DNA of 64,000 bases, from assembly GCA_947175645.1 (NCBI GenBank), contig CAMWNP010000002.1, positions 32,835-96,834 of the forward strand, given 5' to 3'. The DNA is from an uncultured Porphyromonadaceae bacterium. Lineage in GTDB: Bacteria; Bacteroidota; Bacteroidia; Bacteroidales; Muribaculaceae. A program made the translations under genes and the position numbers. Below, piece by piece: positions 55,851-64,000 of the stretch; the first letter of the stretch is position 1, and each line of letters starts with the position of its first letter. The notes beneath the pieces were generated by a model. The model saw only the letters and a program-made list of their open reading frames with translations. It had not been told where the DNA came from and did not search any database.

Positions 55851-57085
55851 ACAATAATTGCATTGGTGCTAAATGCCTCAATCTCCTCAATTACGCCAGT
55901 AATAACTGCGTAATACTCGCCATTGTCGGTATAGTCATGTGTTACGGTTACATTGGTGCCGCATACGTCTTGGGTAGTTGTACCATCGCCCCAGTATATG
56001 TTTACCAGCTTGGTAGTGGTAATGGTTATGCTAATGCGCTTGGTGGCCTCGCTGGTTTTCATGTGCTTTAGCACTCGCTTTACTGGTTCGGGTTCGCGCA
56101 AAGAGAGTGTAAACGTGCCAATCATGCGCTTGTCGTTCCACTCCTTGTCTATGTTGGTTGCATCGGGCAGGTAAACCTCATAAATGAGGGGTTTGGTGGG
56201 GTGTATATCTACCGTCAAGCGGTGCAGCCCTGCGGCACATGGCTCTGCATTTACAATGGAGCTGGCCGCCTTGTGCTTGGCATGGAACTGGGCGATAAAT
56301 TCCTGTGCCGCCTGCACAAAGGCCATTTTACCACCTGCGCTGTCAATAAAGCACTCCAGCGTTATCTCCCTTGCCTCAAAGCGTGGCCGTGTAAGGTCAA
56401 TGGCCTCGCCATGATAGCCATCAAACTCAACCTTTAAGGGGTCTTTCATCTTGAGGCCATCCATGAGGCCACGGCATTTGCTGACAAATACGCCGTAGGT
56501 CTTGAAATCTATGCCATCAAGCAGGTATGCAAGCTGCTTGGTATTATCCAGCTCTCCCATAAGCTCCTCCTGTGTGAGGGCTTTTTGGTACAGCTTCAGC
56601 TCATCAACGCAACCATGCCCCAGCTCTGTGTTATAGCAATCTTGGCATACATTTATGCCAATGGGGTTGCCATAACTGGTGGGTACGGTTGCACGCTCCA
56701 GCAGTGAGCCATTGAGGTACACACACAGCACCGTGCCATCGCGTGTGAGCGTAACATAATACCATGTGTTAGGCTGGAGATTAACGACACACTTGTAGTA
56801 GTGGTCAATGCCGCTGTAATTAACCAGCACTATGAGGTTGTCGCTTACCTCATGGAGCTTAACCCATGCGCACAGGGTAAATGAGCCATTGAGGTTAAGC
56901 ACACTGGGTGACACCTCGCATTTGGCGGTGCCATCGTAGTTAATGCAGTTGCCCTGCTTGCCTGCCTCAAAATGGGCATTGGTAAGCACGCCATCTGCGC
57001 GGTTGGAGCTGAAATCGTATGTGGTTACGGCTCCCTCTGCCTCATCAAAGGGCAGGTGTAAGACTAAATATTGTTCCTGTGCCAT
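55835..57085 (-). CDS. Phage tail protein with LamG-like domain
   Basis: 416 residues. Residues about 5-185 match a LamG/concanavalin-like laminin fold (HLPFDEAEG, FTLCAWVKL, WYYVTLTRDGTVLCVYLNG, VDELKLYQKALTQEE). The middle part (about 190-340) resembles distal tail proteins (GVFVSKCRGLMDGLK, REITLECFIDSAGG). The C terminus (DYTDNGEYYAVITG) looks like a PKD-type beta sandwich. Likely a distal tail protein carrying a sugar-binding domain. Confidence 0.75.
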   Translation of the reverse strand: MAQEQYLVLHLPFDEAEGAVTTYDFSSNRADGVLTNAHFEAGKQGNCINYDGTAKCEVSPSVLNLNGSFTLCAWVKLHEVSDNLIVLVNYSGIDHYYKCVVNLQPNTWYYVTLTRDGTVLCVYLNGSLLERATVPTSYGNPIGINVCQDCYNTELGHGCVDELKLYQKALTQEELMGELDNTKQLAYLLDGIDFKTYGVFVSKCRGLMDGLKMKDPLKVEFDGYHGEAIDLTRPRFEAREITLECFIDSAGGKMAFVQAAQEFIAQFHAKHKAASSIVNAEPCAAGLHRLTVDIHPTKPLIYEVYLPDATNIDKEWNDKRMIGTFTLSLREPEPVKRVLKHMKTSEATKRISITITTTKLVNIYWGDGTTTQDVCGTNVTVTHDYTDNGEYYAVITGVIEEIEAFSTNAIIVWQKL

Positions 57086-57091
57086 ACTGGG

Positions 57092-57628
57092 TTATTTATA
57101 AGTTTCTGTATCATGGAGCGTACAGGTGGCACACTCGGCATGGCCACTTACCTGTACCTTACTATTGCCATACTGGTTTATGTAAACCTTTGCATCGGGG
57201 CTGGCAATAACCACCTCCACGCTGGAGTTTTCAAAGCAATCAATATGCAGGCGGCTGTGCCCTGTAGCAATAACTTTGAGCTTGCTATTGTGGCGAACCC
57301 AGCACAGGTGTATATTGTACTGGGAGCAGGTAATTGAGGCATCGCAATCGCCTACAAATGCGTTGCGCCGTAACGGCTCCACCTCGCCCACGGTATCAAT
57401 AAAGCCGCCATACTTTGCTGCCTCTACACCCATATAGGAGCGCATAAAAGCTATGTCGGGAAAATCCTTTTTTACACACTCCTTTATGTAGTAAAAATAA
57501 GCCTCCACAAGCCTGCTGGTATGGTTGCGGCTGTTATGTACTCGGCTCAAGCTCTCAACACAATGGCCATGCGCCATGAGCTGCTGTAAATGCTTTAATC
57601 GTTCCATACGCTCTACTGGGTTATGCAA
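57092..57628 (-). CDS. Hypothetical phage protein
   Basis: 178 residues. N-terminal helices (about 5-70) are followed by a repeating beta segment (CSQYNIHLCWVRHNSKLKVIATGHSRLHIDCFENSSVEVVI) that looks like a short beta-helix. Not recognised. It overlaps the tape measure gene end by eight bases, so it belongs to the tail module; beta-helices are common in fibres. Confidence 0.65.
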   Translation of the reverse strand: MHNPVERMERLKHLQQLMAHGHCVESLSRVHNSRNHTSRLVEAYFYYIKECVKKDFPDIAFMRSYMGVEAAKYGGFIDTVGEVEPLRRNAFVGDCDASITCSQYNIHLCWVRHNSKLKVIATGHSRLHIDCFENSSVEVVIASPDAKVYINQYGNSKVQVSGHAECATCTLHDTETYK

Positions 57629-60600
57629 TGCCTTTAGCCCTCAATGGGTCGCTGGCTATTAAAGACCTTAAATTCTCAAGAGTGGTGCCAATGGCACGCA
57701 GATGGGTGTTGGCGGCTCCAGTGTTGGTTTGTATGCCTGCAAGATATGTGAGAGCTTGGCGAATGTTGTTGTCAATGCTCAACATGGAGCTGTTAAACTC
57801 CTGCTGGAGCATGAGCATTTCCATTTGCCGTATGCGCATTGTGGTAAGCTCGCCAGCCACCATGCTTGCGGTATCCTCCGTGCAGCCTTTTATCTGCCCC
57901 TCCAGCGTTTCCTTGGTGCCGTCTATATCATCGCTGAAATCCTTGAAATACTCCTCAAAACTTTGCAGCCCCTCGGTAAACGCATTGCCAGCGTTCTGCA
58001 ACATACGTTTCCACTTGGCAAAGTCAAAGCCAGCCACGCTATTGTTATGGGCACCCATATAGGAGGCCAGTGCCTCTGTAAACTGATTTACAATCGGCTC
58101 AATGAGCTTTAGCTTGAGGGAGTTTTTAACGGCATTGGCAATGGTTGTGTTCCATACCTCTTCAAAGCTCTGTGCGCTGTCCTCCATATTGCCAAATGCA
58201 GTTGCCCATACATCGGCCAGCTCATTTGCCAAATCTCGGAAATTGGTTTGCACAAGGCTCTCCGTTATTTGCTTTTCTATGTCGGCAATATCACGCGCTG
58301 CCTGCTCGGCACTGGCCAAATACTCCTGTACCTTGTTATCATCGCGGTCTTTGCTCTTTTTACTCTGCTCAAGGCGTGCAAGCTCCTTGTACTCCTGCTG
58401 CTGTTTTTTAAGGTTCTCAATGGCCTTGCGCTGCTCCTTGTAGTAGTCCTCGCCCACAGCATTATCCACGCGCCATGTTATTTCACTATATACGCGCTGT
58501 AATGCCTTGAGCTGCTTTTCATGCTCGGCCATTTCTCGCTTTATGCGGCGGCTGGTGCTATCAAACAGGGATATGGCAGAGGTAATGAGGCCAATGCCGC
58601 CCTGTATAATATCCATGGGGTTACTGCTGGCAATACCCTTGGCAAGCTGGGCGGCTCCACCTATCATGTTGCTTATATCGCCCAGCATTTCCTGTGTAAC
58701 CTCATCGCCAGCAAGCCCCAGCTCCTTGAGGCCATTAACCACGCTGTCAAAGCCCTCTTTCACAAACTCAATGCTCCCTGCAATGCTCTCAAACATTTGG
58801 GAGAACTTTTTGCTCTTTTCGGGGGTATTATCGGCAGTAGCGTTATAGGCTTTTATGGAGGTTACAAGCAACTTGAAGGGGTTTTTGCTCCCCTCAACTT
58901 GCCGCTGCAACTCCTCAAGCTGCTGGGTAAGGCGTGCCTTAATATCAACATCGCCAATGGCATCAACTTGTTTTTTGAGGTCTGCCAGTATGGTGTCAAA
59001 GGCACTGCTGCTTAAATACTGGGCATTGGCAAAGAGCTGTTTCCAGTTGTCTGTTGCCTGTATGCGTGTGGCATCTATCTCTGCCACGGCCTTACGGCGT
59101 GCCTTTTCTGCAACCTCTGCCTGCTGGGTGTAACCATGCTGTCGGAGCCATGTTATTTCCTGCTCAAACTTTTGCTCTGTTTCAAGCCTTAACTGGGCAT
59201 TGGTTTTGTATGTCTCAAGGAGCTGCTTTTGCAACTGCTCGGTAGTTTGGGTAATTTGGCGGTCAATCTCCTGTATTGCCTTGGCTCTATCCTCGCCTAT
59301 GAGATTGCCCTTGCCCTGCTGCAATTCCATTTTGCGCTTGGCAAGCGTAGAGAGGTAATCGCCCAGCGTTTTGCTGTCCTCCTTGGCTTTGGTTAGAGCC
59401 TCGGAGAATTTCTCCATCTCGGTCTTCACACCCTGCACTTGGCGTAGCTGCTCTTGGTATGCAATGAGGGCGTTGCCGTCTGCCTCTGTAATGGTGCCAT
59501 TATCCATTTGAGTTTGGAGGGCGGCAATTTTACCCTTTAACCATGCCTCATAAGTGTTGCCCTGCTCAACAAGAGAGGCGTATTGTCTGTTAGCAACCTC
59601 GGTGCCGTATGCTTCTATCCATTTGTAATATTGGGTGTATTGCTTTTTACGTTCCTCAATTTCGGTGCTAACAAGGTCACTACGCTCAATCTCATAGCTG
59701 GCATTTTCATTGGCACGCAGCTCCTCATATTGCGCAACGACATCGGCAGGCATAGCCTTTTTGGCAGCCTTGTATTTCTCCTCAAGCTCTTTTTGCTCTT
59801 TGTCAATGCGAGCCAGTTCTTTGCGGTGCTGTGCCTCCAGCTCGGCCTGCCTTTTCTCAAAGCCATCTTTAATTAGAGCCAGTCGGCTTTGCTCAACCTC
59901 CAGCCCTAAATCAATAACTTTTTGGTCAATGGCTTTTTGTGCATCGGCCACCTTTTTAGCAGCACTCTGTGCGGCATTGCCAGTCTTGGGGAGGCGAGCA
60001 TTGAGAGTGTTAATTTGGTTGTTATACTCTTTCCATGCAGCACTGCCCAGCGTAACACCAGCACGCAAATCCTTGAGGCGTTTAACCTCATCATTTATGC
60101 CGTTCTCGGTATTGAGGTTGTTTTGCTGTTTGGTTATCTCGCCCTTAACTGCATTGAGCATGGAGAGGGCATTTTCAAAGCCGTATGTTTGGCACTCAAT
60201 GGTAACGGTGGAGCCGCTTAACTGGCCGACCAGTTTATGCAACTCCTCAAGGCTCAATGTTGTAATGTCAATTTGCTCCTTAACCTCATTGTCAATGGGC
60301 TGGCCGCTAAACATACCTGCCACCTGCTGCTCAATAATGGCCACGTTGGCCATACACTGCTGGCTGTCGGCAATGGTGTTATCCACAAAGGTTTTTACAA
60401 CGTCTCGGAACTCGCTTAACTCCTCGCCAGTTGCGCCTGTTGTTTCCTGTATGCGAGTAAGTATGTCGTTAATGAGCCTATCGTGTGCCTCGGTGTATGC
60501 GGTACCTGTGAGCTTGGCCAGCTCCTCTGCTCCCTGCACGGCACGCACCTGTACGCTTGCCCATAGTGCATCAGTAGCGTTGCGTATATTGTCAGAGGCG

Positions 60601-62819
60601 TGTTCTACCGACTGGTAAGCCTGTGTGTAAATATCGCCAGCATACACGGTACTCATTTCAATGCGGTGGAAAGAGGCATCTTTCGCCTCATTGATAAGTT
60701 CTTCCAGCCTCTCCTCTTGTTTAGCTGTGAGTTTACCCTGTCCCTCCTCAATGTATTTGGCCTTGAGCTTGGCGGCAGTGCTACGCTCTACAGCCTCAAT
60801 AAGCTCATCATGCTTTCTAATTTGAGCCTCCAGTGCTGCATTTTCCTCCAGTATGGCAATTTTATGCTCCTCGCAAAGCTGGTTTACCTTTGCCAGTGCA
60901 TCCTTGTACTCCTTGGAGCTGCTGGAGCTGTTTTTGAGGATAGAGAACCACAGGTTCATTTTGCTGTAGCTCTCCGATACGGCCTCATTAAACTCTCCCT
61001 GTATCTTTGTGGCTTCCTCCTCCTCTTTGCCAAACATCATAAGCACGCTAATGAGCGTTGTGGCAGCGGTAATAATAGCCGTAATGGGGTTGGCTATCAT
61101 GGTTGCCCACAAAGCCTTTAATTTGGCGGTTAAGAACGTGGTGGCGGTACTTAACAGGCCGCTTGTGGTAGCCTGCATGGTATCGCTGGCAGCTTTCGCT
61201 TTGCCTGCAATACTTGCCTGCTGGGTTGCAAGTGTGGCAATCCTTTGTGTGGCGGCCTCCTTGGCCGTGCGTGTGGCCTTGAGGTCGCTGATAATAATGC
61301 TGTGCTGCTTGAGCTGGTTATGTTGCTGCTCCTTGAGCATGGCAGCGGCCTCGGCGTTACCCTCGGCATTGGCCAGCGCAATCTGCACACGGGTATGCTC
61401 TATTTTGTTTTGGCTGATACGGTACTCCTGTAGGAGTGTAGCCTGTTTCTGCTTGAGTGCGGCAGCCTCGGCTCGGAGAGTTGCCATCTGTGCGGCATTC
61501 TCCTGTTGTTGTGCCCTAATGGTGTTCTCAATGGCCACAACATACTGGGTGCTGTTGCGTGTGAGGTTCTGCTTGGCCAGTGCCTGCTGCTGGTCGGCTG
61601 TAAGTATGCTTTCGGCAGCGGCCAAATACTCAATACTGGTGTTATTGAGGTTTAGACGGCTCAAATATAGAGCCTGTTCCTGTGTGAGCAAACCCTGTAT
61701 GGCCTGCACCTTGAGGCCACGCAATATGTTTTCCTGCTGCTCAAGAGTAAGCGTTTTTTGCAGCTCTGCGCTGTATGCCTGCTCTGCAACGGTTAATGCT
61801 CCCTGCTGTGCGACATAAGCCTTGCCATTAACAACAAGGCCACCCATGAGGAGTGTGCGAGCTTTGAGAACTAAATTATCCAGTGTGGCCATGCGCGTGC
61901 TGTTGCCATGAGCTATAGCTACAGCAGCCGTGGCCACTTTGTAGCTGCCATATACAGCAATGAGTGCGCCCATAACCTTGAGGCATTTATCGTAGTTTTC
62001 CACCAGTGTAGCCACGGCAGAGATACCACCCGACAAAATGCCCTCCATGTTGGTGCCCATTTCATTGAGCATCATATCCCATGCGTCTTCAAGGTTGGAG
62101 ATTTGGCCAGTAAGAGATTTTGATTGCTCCTCCATGAGGCCAAAGAACATACCACCCTCATTTGTGAGGTTTTCAATAACCTTTTGAACTTCGGGGAAAC
62201 CAATTTGGCCAGCCGTAACCATGTTGTTAATCTCGGTTTCAGACTTACCCAGTACCTTTGTAAGCTCCTGCACAAGCGGTATGCCGCGCCCCATAAACTG
62301 CCTTACGTCTTGGGTAAAGAGCCGCCCCTGTACCATGGTGGTACCATAGAGCATTGTGAGGTCGTTAAGGGGTATGCTCAAGCCGCTGGCAATGTTGCCC
62401 AGCCGCACAAGAGTATCGTTTACCGTTTCGGCACTCTCGCCATAGGCAAGTAGTTGCTTTGCGCCATTGGCTATACCCTGCAAGTCAAAGGGAGTGGTGG
62501 CAGCAGTTGTTACCAGTTGCCCCATGAGGTTTTGCGCTTTCTCGGCACTCCCCAGCATGGTACCAAAGGCAATTTCCAACTGCTGGAACTCGCCACGCAC
62601 TGAAATCATATCGGACACCCAGCTCTTGAGCATGGCAGTAACGGCCAGCCCAGCTACAGCCTTGCCAATATTGCTAAAGCTCTGCACAATATCGGTGGAA
62701 CTCTCCTCAACGGTGTCCTTAAACTGCATAATGCGCTGCTCATCACGCGCCAGCATTTCGTTTATATTGCTGTCGCGGATAAGTACGTCAAAGGCTAATG
62801 CTCCATTGTTATTTTCCAC
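57621..62819 (-). CDS. Tail tape measure protein
   Basis: 1732 residues, starting with GTG at 62819. N-terminal phage tail-length segment (VRGEFQQLEIAFGTMLGSAEKAQNLMGQL, ATTPFDLQGIANGAKQLLAYG), a hydrophobic membrane-like part near residue 580-610 (MIANPITAIITAATTLISVLMMFG), long coiled coils (about 440-560 and 960-1180), and a helical C terminus. It sets the tail length and travels into the host with the DNA. By the usual 0.15 nm per residue the tail would be about 250 nm (estimate). Its G is shared with the preceding stop (TAGTG). Confidence 0.94.
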   Translation of the reverse strand: MENNNGALAFDVLIRDSNINEMLARDEQRIMQFKDTVEESSTDIVQSFSNIGKAVAGLAVTAMLKSWVSDMISVRGEFQQLEIAFGTMLGSAEKAQNLMGQLVTTAATTPFDLQGIANGAKQLLAYGESAETVNDTLVRLGNIASGLSIPLNDLTMLYGTTMVQGRLFTQDVRQFMGRGIPLVQELTKVLGKSETEINNMVTAGQIGFPEVQKVIENLTNEGGMFFGLMEEQSKSLTGQISNLEDAWDMMLNEMGTNMEGILSGGISAVATLVENYDKCLKVMGALIAVYGSYKVATAAVAIAHGNSTRMATLDNLVLKARTLLMGGLVVNGKAYVAQQGALTVAEQAYSAELQKTLTLEQQENILRGLKVQAIQGLLTQEQALYLSRLNLNNTSIEYLAAAESILTADQQQALAKQNLTRNSTQYVVAIENTIRAQQQENAAQMATLRAEAAALKQKQATLLQEYRISQNKIEHTRVQIALANAEGNAEAAAMLKEQQHNQLKQHSIIISDLKATRTAKEAATQRIATLATQQASIAGKAKAASDTMQATTSGLLSTATTFLTAKLKALWATMIANPITAIITAATTLISVLMMFGKEEEEATKIQGEFNEAVSESYSKMNLWFSILKNSSSSSKEYKDALAKVNQLCEEHKIAILEENAALEAQIRKHDELIEAVERSTAAKLKAKYIEEGQGKLTAKQEERLEELINEAKDASFHRIEMSTVYAGDIYTQAYQSVEHASDNIRNATDALWASVQVRAVQGAEELAKLTGTAYTEAHDRLINDILTRIQETTGATGEELSEFRDVVKTFVDNTIADSQQCMANVAIIEQQVAGMFSGQPIDNEVKEQIDITTLSLEELHKLVGQLSGSTVTIECQTYGFENALSMLNAVKGEITKQQNNLNTENGINDEVKRLKDLRAGVTLGSAAWKEYNNQINTLNARLPKTGNAAQSAAKKVADAQKAIDQKVIDLGLEVEQSRLALIKDGFEKRQAELEAQHRKELARIDKEQKELEEKYKAAKKAMPADVVAQYEELRANENASYEIERSDLVSTEIEERKKQYTQYYKWIEAYGTEVANRQYASLVEQGNTYEAWLKGKIAALQTQMDNGTITEADGNALIAYQEQLRQVQGVKTEMEKFSEALTKAKEDSKTLGDYLSTLAKRKMELQQGKGNLIGEDRAKAIQEIDRQITQTTEQLQKQLLETYKTNAQLRLETEQKFEQEITWLRQHGYTQQAEVAEKARRKAVAEIDATRIQATDNWKQLFANAQYLSSSAFDTILADLKKQVDAIGDVDIKARLTQQLEELQRQVEGSKNPFKLLVTSIKAYNATADNTPEKSKKFSQMFESIAGSIEFVKEGFDSVVNGLKELGLAGDEVTQEMLGDISNMIGGAAQLAKGIASSNPMDIIQGGIGLITSAISLFDSTSRRIKREMAEHEKQLKALQRVYSEITWRVDNAVGEDYYKEQRKAIENLKKQQQEYKELARLEQSKKSKDRDDNKVQEYLASAEQAARDIADIEKQITESLVQTNFRDLANELADVWATAFGNMEDSAQSFEEVWNTTIANAVKNSLKLKLIEPIVNQFTEALASYMGAHNNSVAGFDFAKWKRMLQNAGNAFTEGLQSFEEYFKDFSDDIDGTKETLEGQIKGCTEDTASMVAGELTTMRIRQMEMLMLQQEFNSSMLSIDNNIRQALTYLAGIQTNTGAANTHLRAIGTTLENLRSLIASDPLRAKGIA

Positions 62820-63151
62820 TATGAAAGGCTGTTAATATAGTTTACAAAATCATCTACATTGTCTTCGGTCAGCTCAATATCTCCGCTATCAAACTGGCTC
62901 TCGCTGGCTCCTCCTGCCTGCTCCTCCTCATCATCGTAGCGAGCTTGGTCGGCCAGCATACGCTGCACAACTGCCCATGCAATTCCTTTAGTGAGGTACT
63001 CCCACGTCCAGTGAAAGTATGCGCATATTGCCCCACGCTGGCCATACAGGCTATTTAATCCTGTTGGCTCTCTATGCGACTCGGAATTGTTGTCCTTGCG
63101 CTGGATAACAATCGCATAGAGTTTATAAAATCCGCTAAATTGTTTGTGAGG
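62819..63151 (-). CDS. -1 frame extension of the tail assembly chaperone (gpGT-like)
   Basis: Open in the -1 frame from 63151, past the end of the 0-frame gene (63055), to a TAG at 62821-62819. The last 78 residues read YFHWTWEYLTKGIAWAV near the start and NVDDFVNYINSLS at the end, with an acidic Glu/Gln/Gly run between. There is no ATG upstream of this conserved-looking part, only one (CGT ATG CTG) inside it. The stop shares a G with the tape measure start, indicating coupled translation. It fits the frameshifted tail chaperone found upstream of tape measure genes in siphoviruses, but a clean X-XXY-YYZ slippery site was not found. Confidence 0.7.
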   Translation of the reverse strand, partial: PHKQFSGFYKLYAIVIQRKDNNSESHREPTGLNSLYGQRGAICAYFHWTWEYLTKGIAWAVVQRMLADQARYDDEEEQAGGASESQFDSGDIELTEDNVDDFVNYINSLS

Positions 63152-63615
63152 TCAATGGCCTGCACCAGCTCCCACAGGGTGCTGTTCTTGAGCCAGTGAG
63201 AAAGGAACTCGGTACGCTCGGAGAGCTTTTTTTCATTCTCCCAGTCATTGCCCAGTGTGGCAATGGCCACAATGCGAGCCATGCGCCTGTTATGCTTGGC
63301 AAAGAGCTTGCGAGCCTCCTGTCGGGGGTTGCCCTTTATCTGCTCCTCATCCATAGCAAGCTCAATATACTCAAGGGAGAGGCGGTCGAGCGTGTAGGCT
63401 GTAGGCTCTTTGATGATAAACTCTACCTGCTTTTCCTCCCTTACAACTTGCTTTTTGGTAAGGAGCCGCTGGAGGTGGCGGTAACGCGGTATGCGCACCA
63501 CTTTATCCTCATAGTAATCTACCGTAAAACTTATGCCTTGGCCTATGAGTAGGCGCAACTCTTTTTTCTCGGCCTCCATGGCCTCAATTTCCTTTAGCTT
63601 ATCTTCCTGCTGCAT
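63055..63615 (-). CDS. Tail assembly chaperone (gpG-like)
   Basis: 186 residues from the ATG at 63615 (MQQEDKLKEIEAMEAEKKEL); a GTG at 63642 is inside the terminator hairpin of the preceding gene and is unlikely. It is a charged, mostly helical protein. Its place just upstream of the tape measure gene and the overlapping -1 frame ORF are typical of tail chaperones. No specific family was recognised. Confidence 0.75.
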   Translation of the reverse strand: MQQEDKLKEIEAMEAEKKELRLLIGQGISFTVDYYEDKVVRIPRYRHLQRLLTKKQVVREEKQVEFIIKEPTAYTLDRLSLEYIELAMDEEQIKGNPRQEARKLFAKHNRRMARIVAIATLGNDWENEKKLSERTEFLSHWLKNSTLWELVQAIDLTNNLADFINSMRLLSSARTTIPSRIESQQD

Positions 63616-63626
63616 TTGGTTGGAGA

Positions 63627-63670
63627 TTAAAAAGCCCACCACGCACCTTTTGCGTGTGCATAGTGGGCTT
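63627..63670 (-). terminator. Terminator after the tail protein gene
   Basis: AAGCCCAC and GTGGGCTT arms (63663-63670 and 63632-63639 in plus coordinates) with an inner CACGCA/TGCGTG pair form a strong hairpin that on the minus strand runs into TTTTTAA. Confidence 0.9.
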
Positions 63671-63696
63671 GGGGTTGATTGTTATGGGTGCTTGGG

Positions 63697-64000
63697 TTAG
63701 GTGCTGGATTTGGCAGGGAATGTGGCCGTCTTTTTGCGTGCTCTCATCGTTTTCACGCCAGCCTTGGTGGGCTTGAGCGGAGTAACGGTAAAGTCCACAA
63801 GGTTAATGCCCTGAGCTGACATATCAGCGTTAAGCACGGCCTCAATGTCGGCACGCGGTATGGTGTAAACCAAACCGATTTCGGGCACAACTCGGATACT
63901 GGCCTCAATATCCTCATCGGTATCGCTCCAGCTCCATTCCATGTCATCGCCAGTGCCAGTTGTCTCGCCACCCAAATAGGCTTTGAGGAACGTGGGGTCG
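63697..64000 (-). CDS. Phage tail protein, C-terminal part (cut by window edge)
   Basis: Open to the right edge; the last ~100 residues are visible (FLKAYLGGETTGTG near the edge, then EWSWSDTDEDIEASI and NLVDFTVTPLKPTKAG). Size and position before the chaperone pair, with a strong terminator behind, suit a major tail (tube) protein, which must be made in excess. Identity is inferred from position. Confidence 0.6.
   Translation of the reverse strand, partial: DPTFLKAYLGGETTGTGDDMEWSWSDTDEDIEASIRVVPEIGLVYTIPRADIEAVLNADMSAQGINLVDFTVTPLKPTKAGVKTMRARKKTATFPAKSST

Larger units (their letters stand above)
45178..64000 (-). mobile_element. Prophage (tail, DGR and lysis part)
   Basis: All genes are on the minus strand in the order tail protein, chaperone pair, tape measure, tail proteins, DGR, endolysin, spanin-like. 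The tail module with a tape measure protein indicates a long-tailed (siphovirus-like) phage. Head, portal, integrase or transposase genes must lie beyond the right edge. The layout (tail plus DGR plus lysis, next to an abrupt end) recalls the transposable, DGR-bearing Bacteroides phage known as Hankyphage; this comparison is from memory of the published gene order, not a sequence match. Confidence 0.93.

Noticed and set aside
61009..61818. Plus-strand open frame of 269 codons, and similar ones at 59710-60618 and 49513-50352
   Set aside because: All are antisense to well supported phage genes. They are rich in Ser, Cys, Ala and Leu, as expected from mirror reading of Ala/Gln/Glu-rich coiled-coil codons.
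1..64000. CRISPR arrays
   Set aside because: No regularly spaced short direct repeats with unique spacers were found on either strand.

Overview
The window is a stretch of a Bacteroidales chromosome (most likely Muribaculaceae or a relative; this is inferred, not proven) followed by the tail and lysis half of an integrated phage. Evidence for the phylum: promoters of the Bacteroidetes type (TTTG about 19-20 bases before TAnnTTTG) stand before several genes, Shine-Dalgarno sequences are weak, and several Bacteroidetes-typical families occur (DUF4296 lipoprotein, DUF6377-type regulator, cysteine-less DksA-like protein, fused FeoA-FeoB, long TonB operon).

Host part, 1-44.9 kb. 1-2.3 kb (+): end of a YbaK-type tRNA deacylase, aroC, and a radical SAM protein. 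2.4-6.0 kb (+): exbB, two exbD genes and tonB behind one strong promoter. 6.2-8.0 kb (+): phosphoglucomutase/phosphomannomutase. 8.2-11.6 kb (+): envelope polysaccharide genes (flippase, GT4 glycosyltransferase, hexapeptide acyltransferase), meeting a minus-strand operon (15.8-11.5 kb: 3'-5' exonuclease, esterase-like protein, ribD, UDP-sugar dehydrogenase). A long minus-strand operon runs from 27.2 to 16.3 kb: alpha/beta hydrolase, membrane-anchored MurF-like ligase, D-Ala-D-Ala ligase, ileS, DksA-like protein, lspA, DUF4296 lipoprotein, a small protein and a membrane TPR regulator. 27.5-33.8 kb holds an OmpA-like lipoprotein, a DMT exporter, an acyltransferase, feoAB and a DUF115-like protein. 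40.1-33.8 kb (-) is a thiamine operon under a TPP riboswitch (thiS, two thiE-like genes, thiG, thiH, thiF, a methyltransferase, tenA, thiD). carA-carB close the host part, ending in a perfect terminator at 44.95 kb. Two related palindromic repeats (27.26-27.43 and 40.15-40.46 kb) lie in opposite orientation on either side of the 27-40 kb segment.

Phage part, 45.2-64.0 kb, all genes on the minus strand, so transcription runs from the right edge toward 45.2 kb: a tail protein (cut by the window edge), a tail-assembly-chaperone pair with an overlapping -1 frame, a 1732-residue tape measure protein, three tail proteins including a 1526-residue one, a small protein, the variable protein of a diversity-generating retroelement (DGR), the DGR template repeat, its reverse transcriptase (with an extra C-terminal domain), two small proteins, an amidase endolysin and a coiled-coil spanin-like protein.

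The main discovery is the DGR. The template repeat (49137-49242) and the variable repeat (49433-49538, the 3' end of the 476-residue tail protein gene) differ at 12 positions over about 106 bases; every one of the 12 is an adenine in the coding strand of the template, and all nine AAT/TAT codons of the template have been changed. The phage thereby varies the tip of a C-type-lectin-like receptor-binding protein. A second striking signal is that I could find no GATC anywhere in the 18.8 kb of phage DNA, while it is common in the host part.
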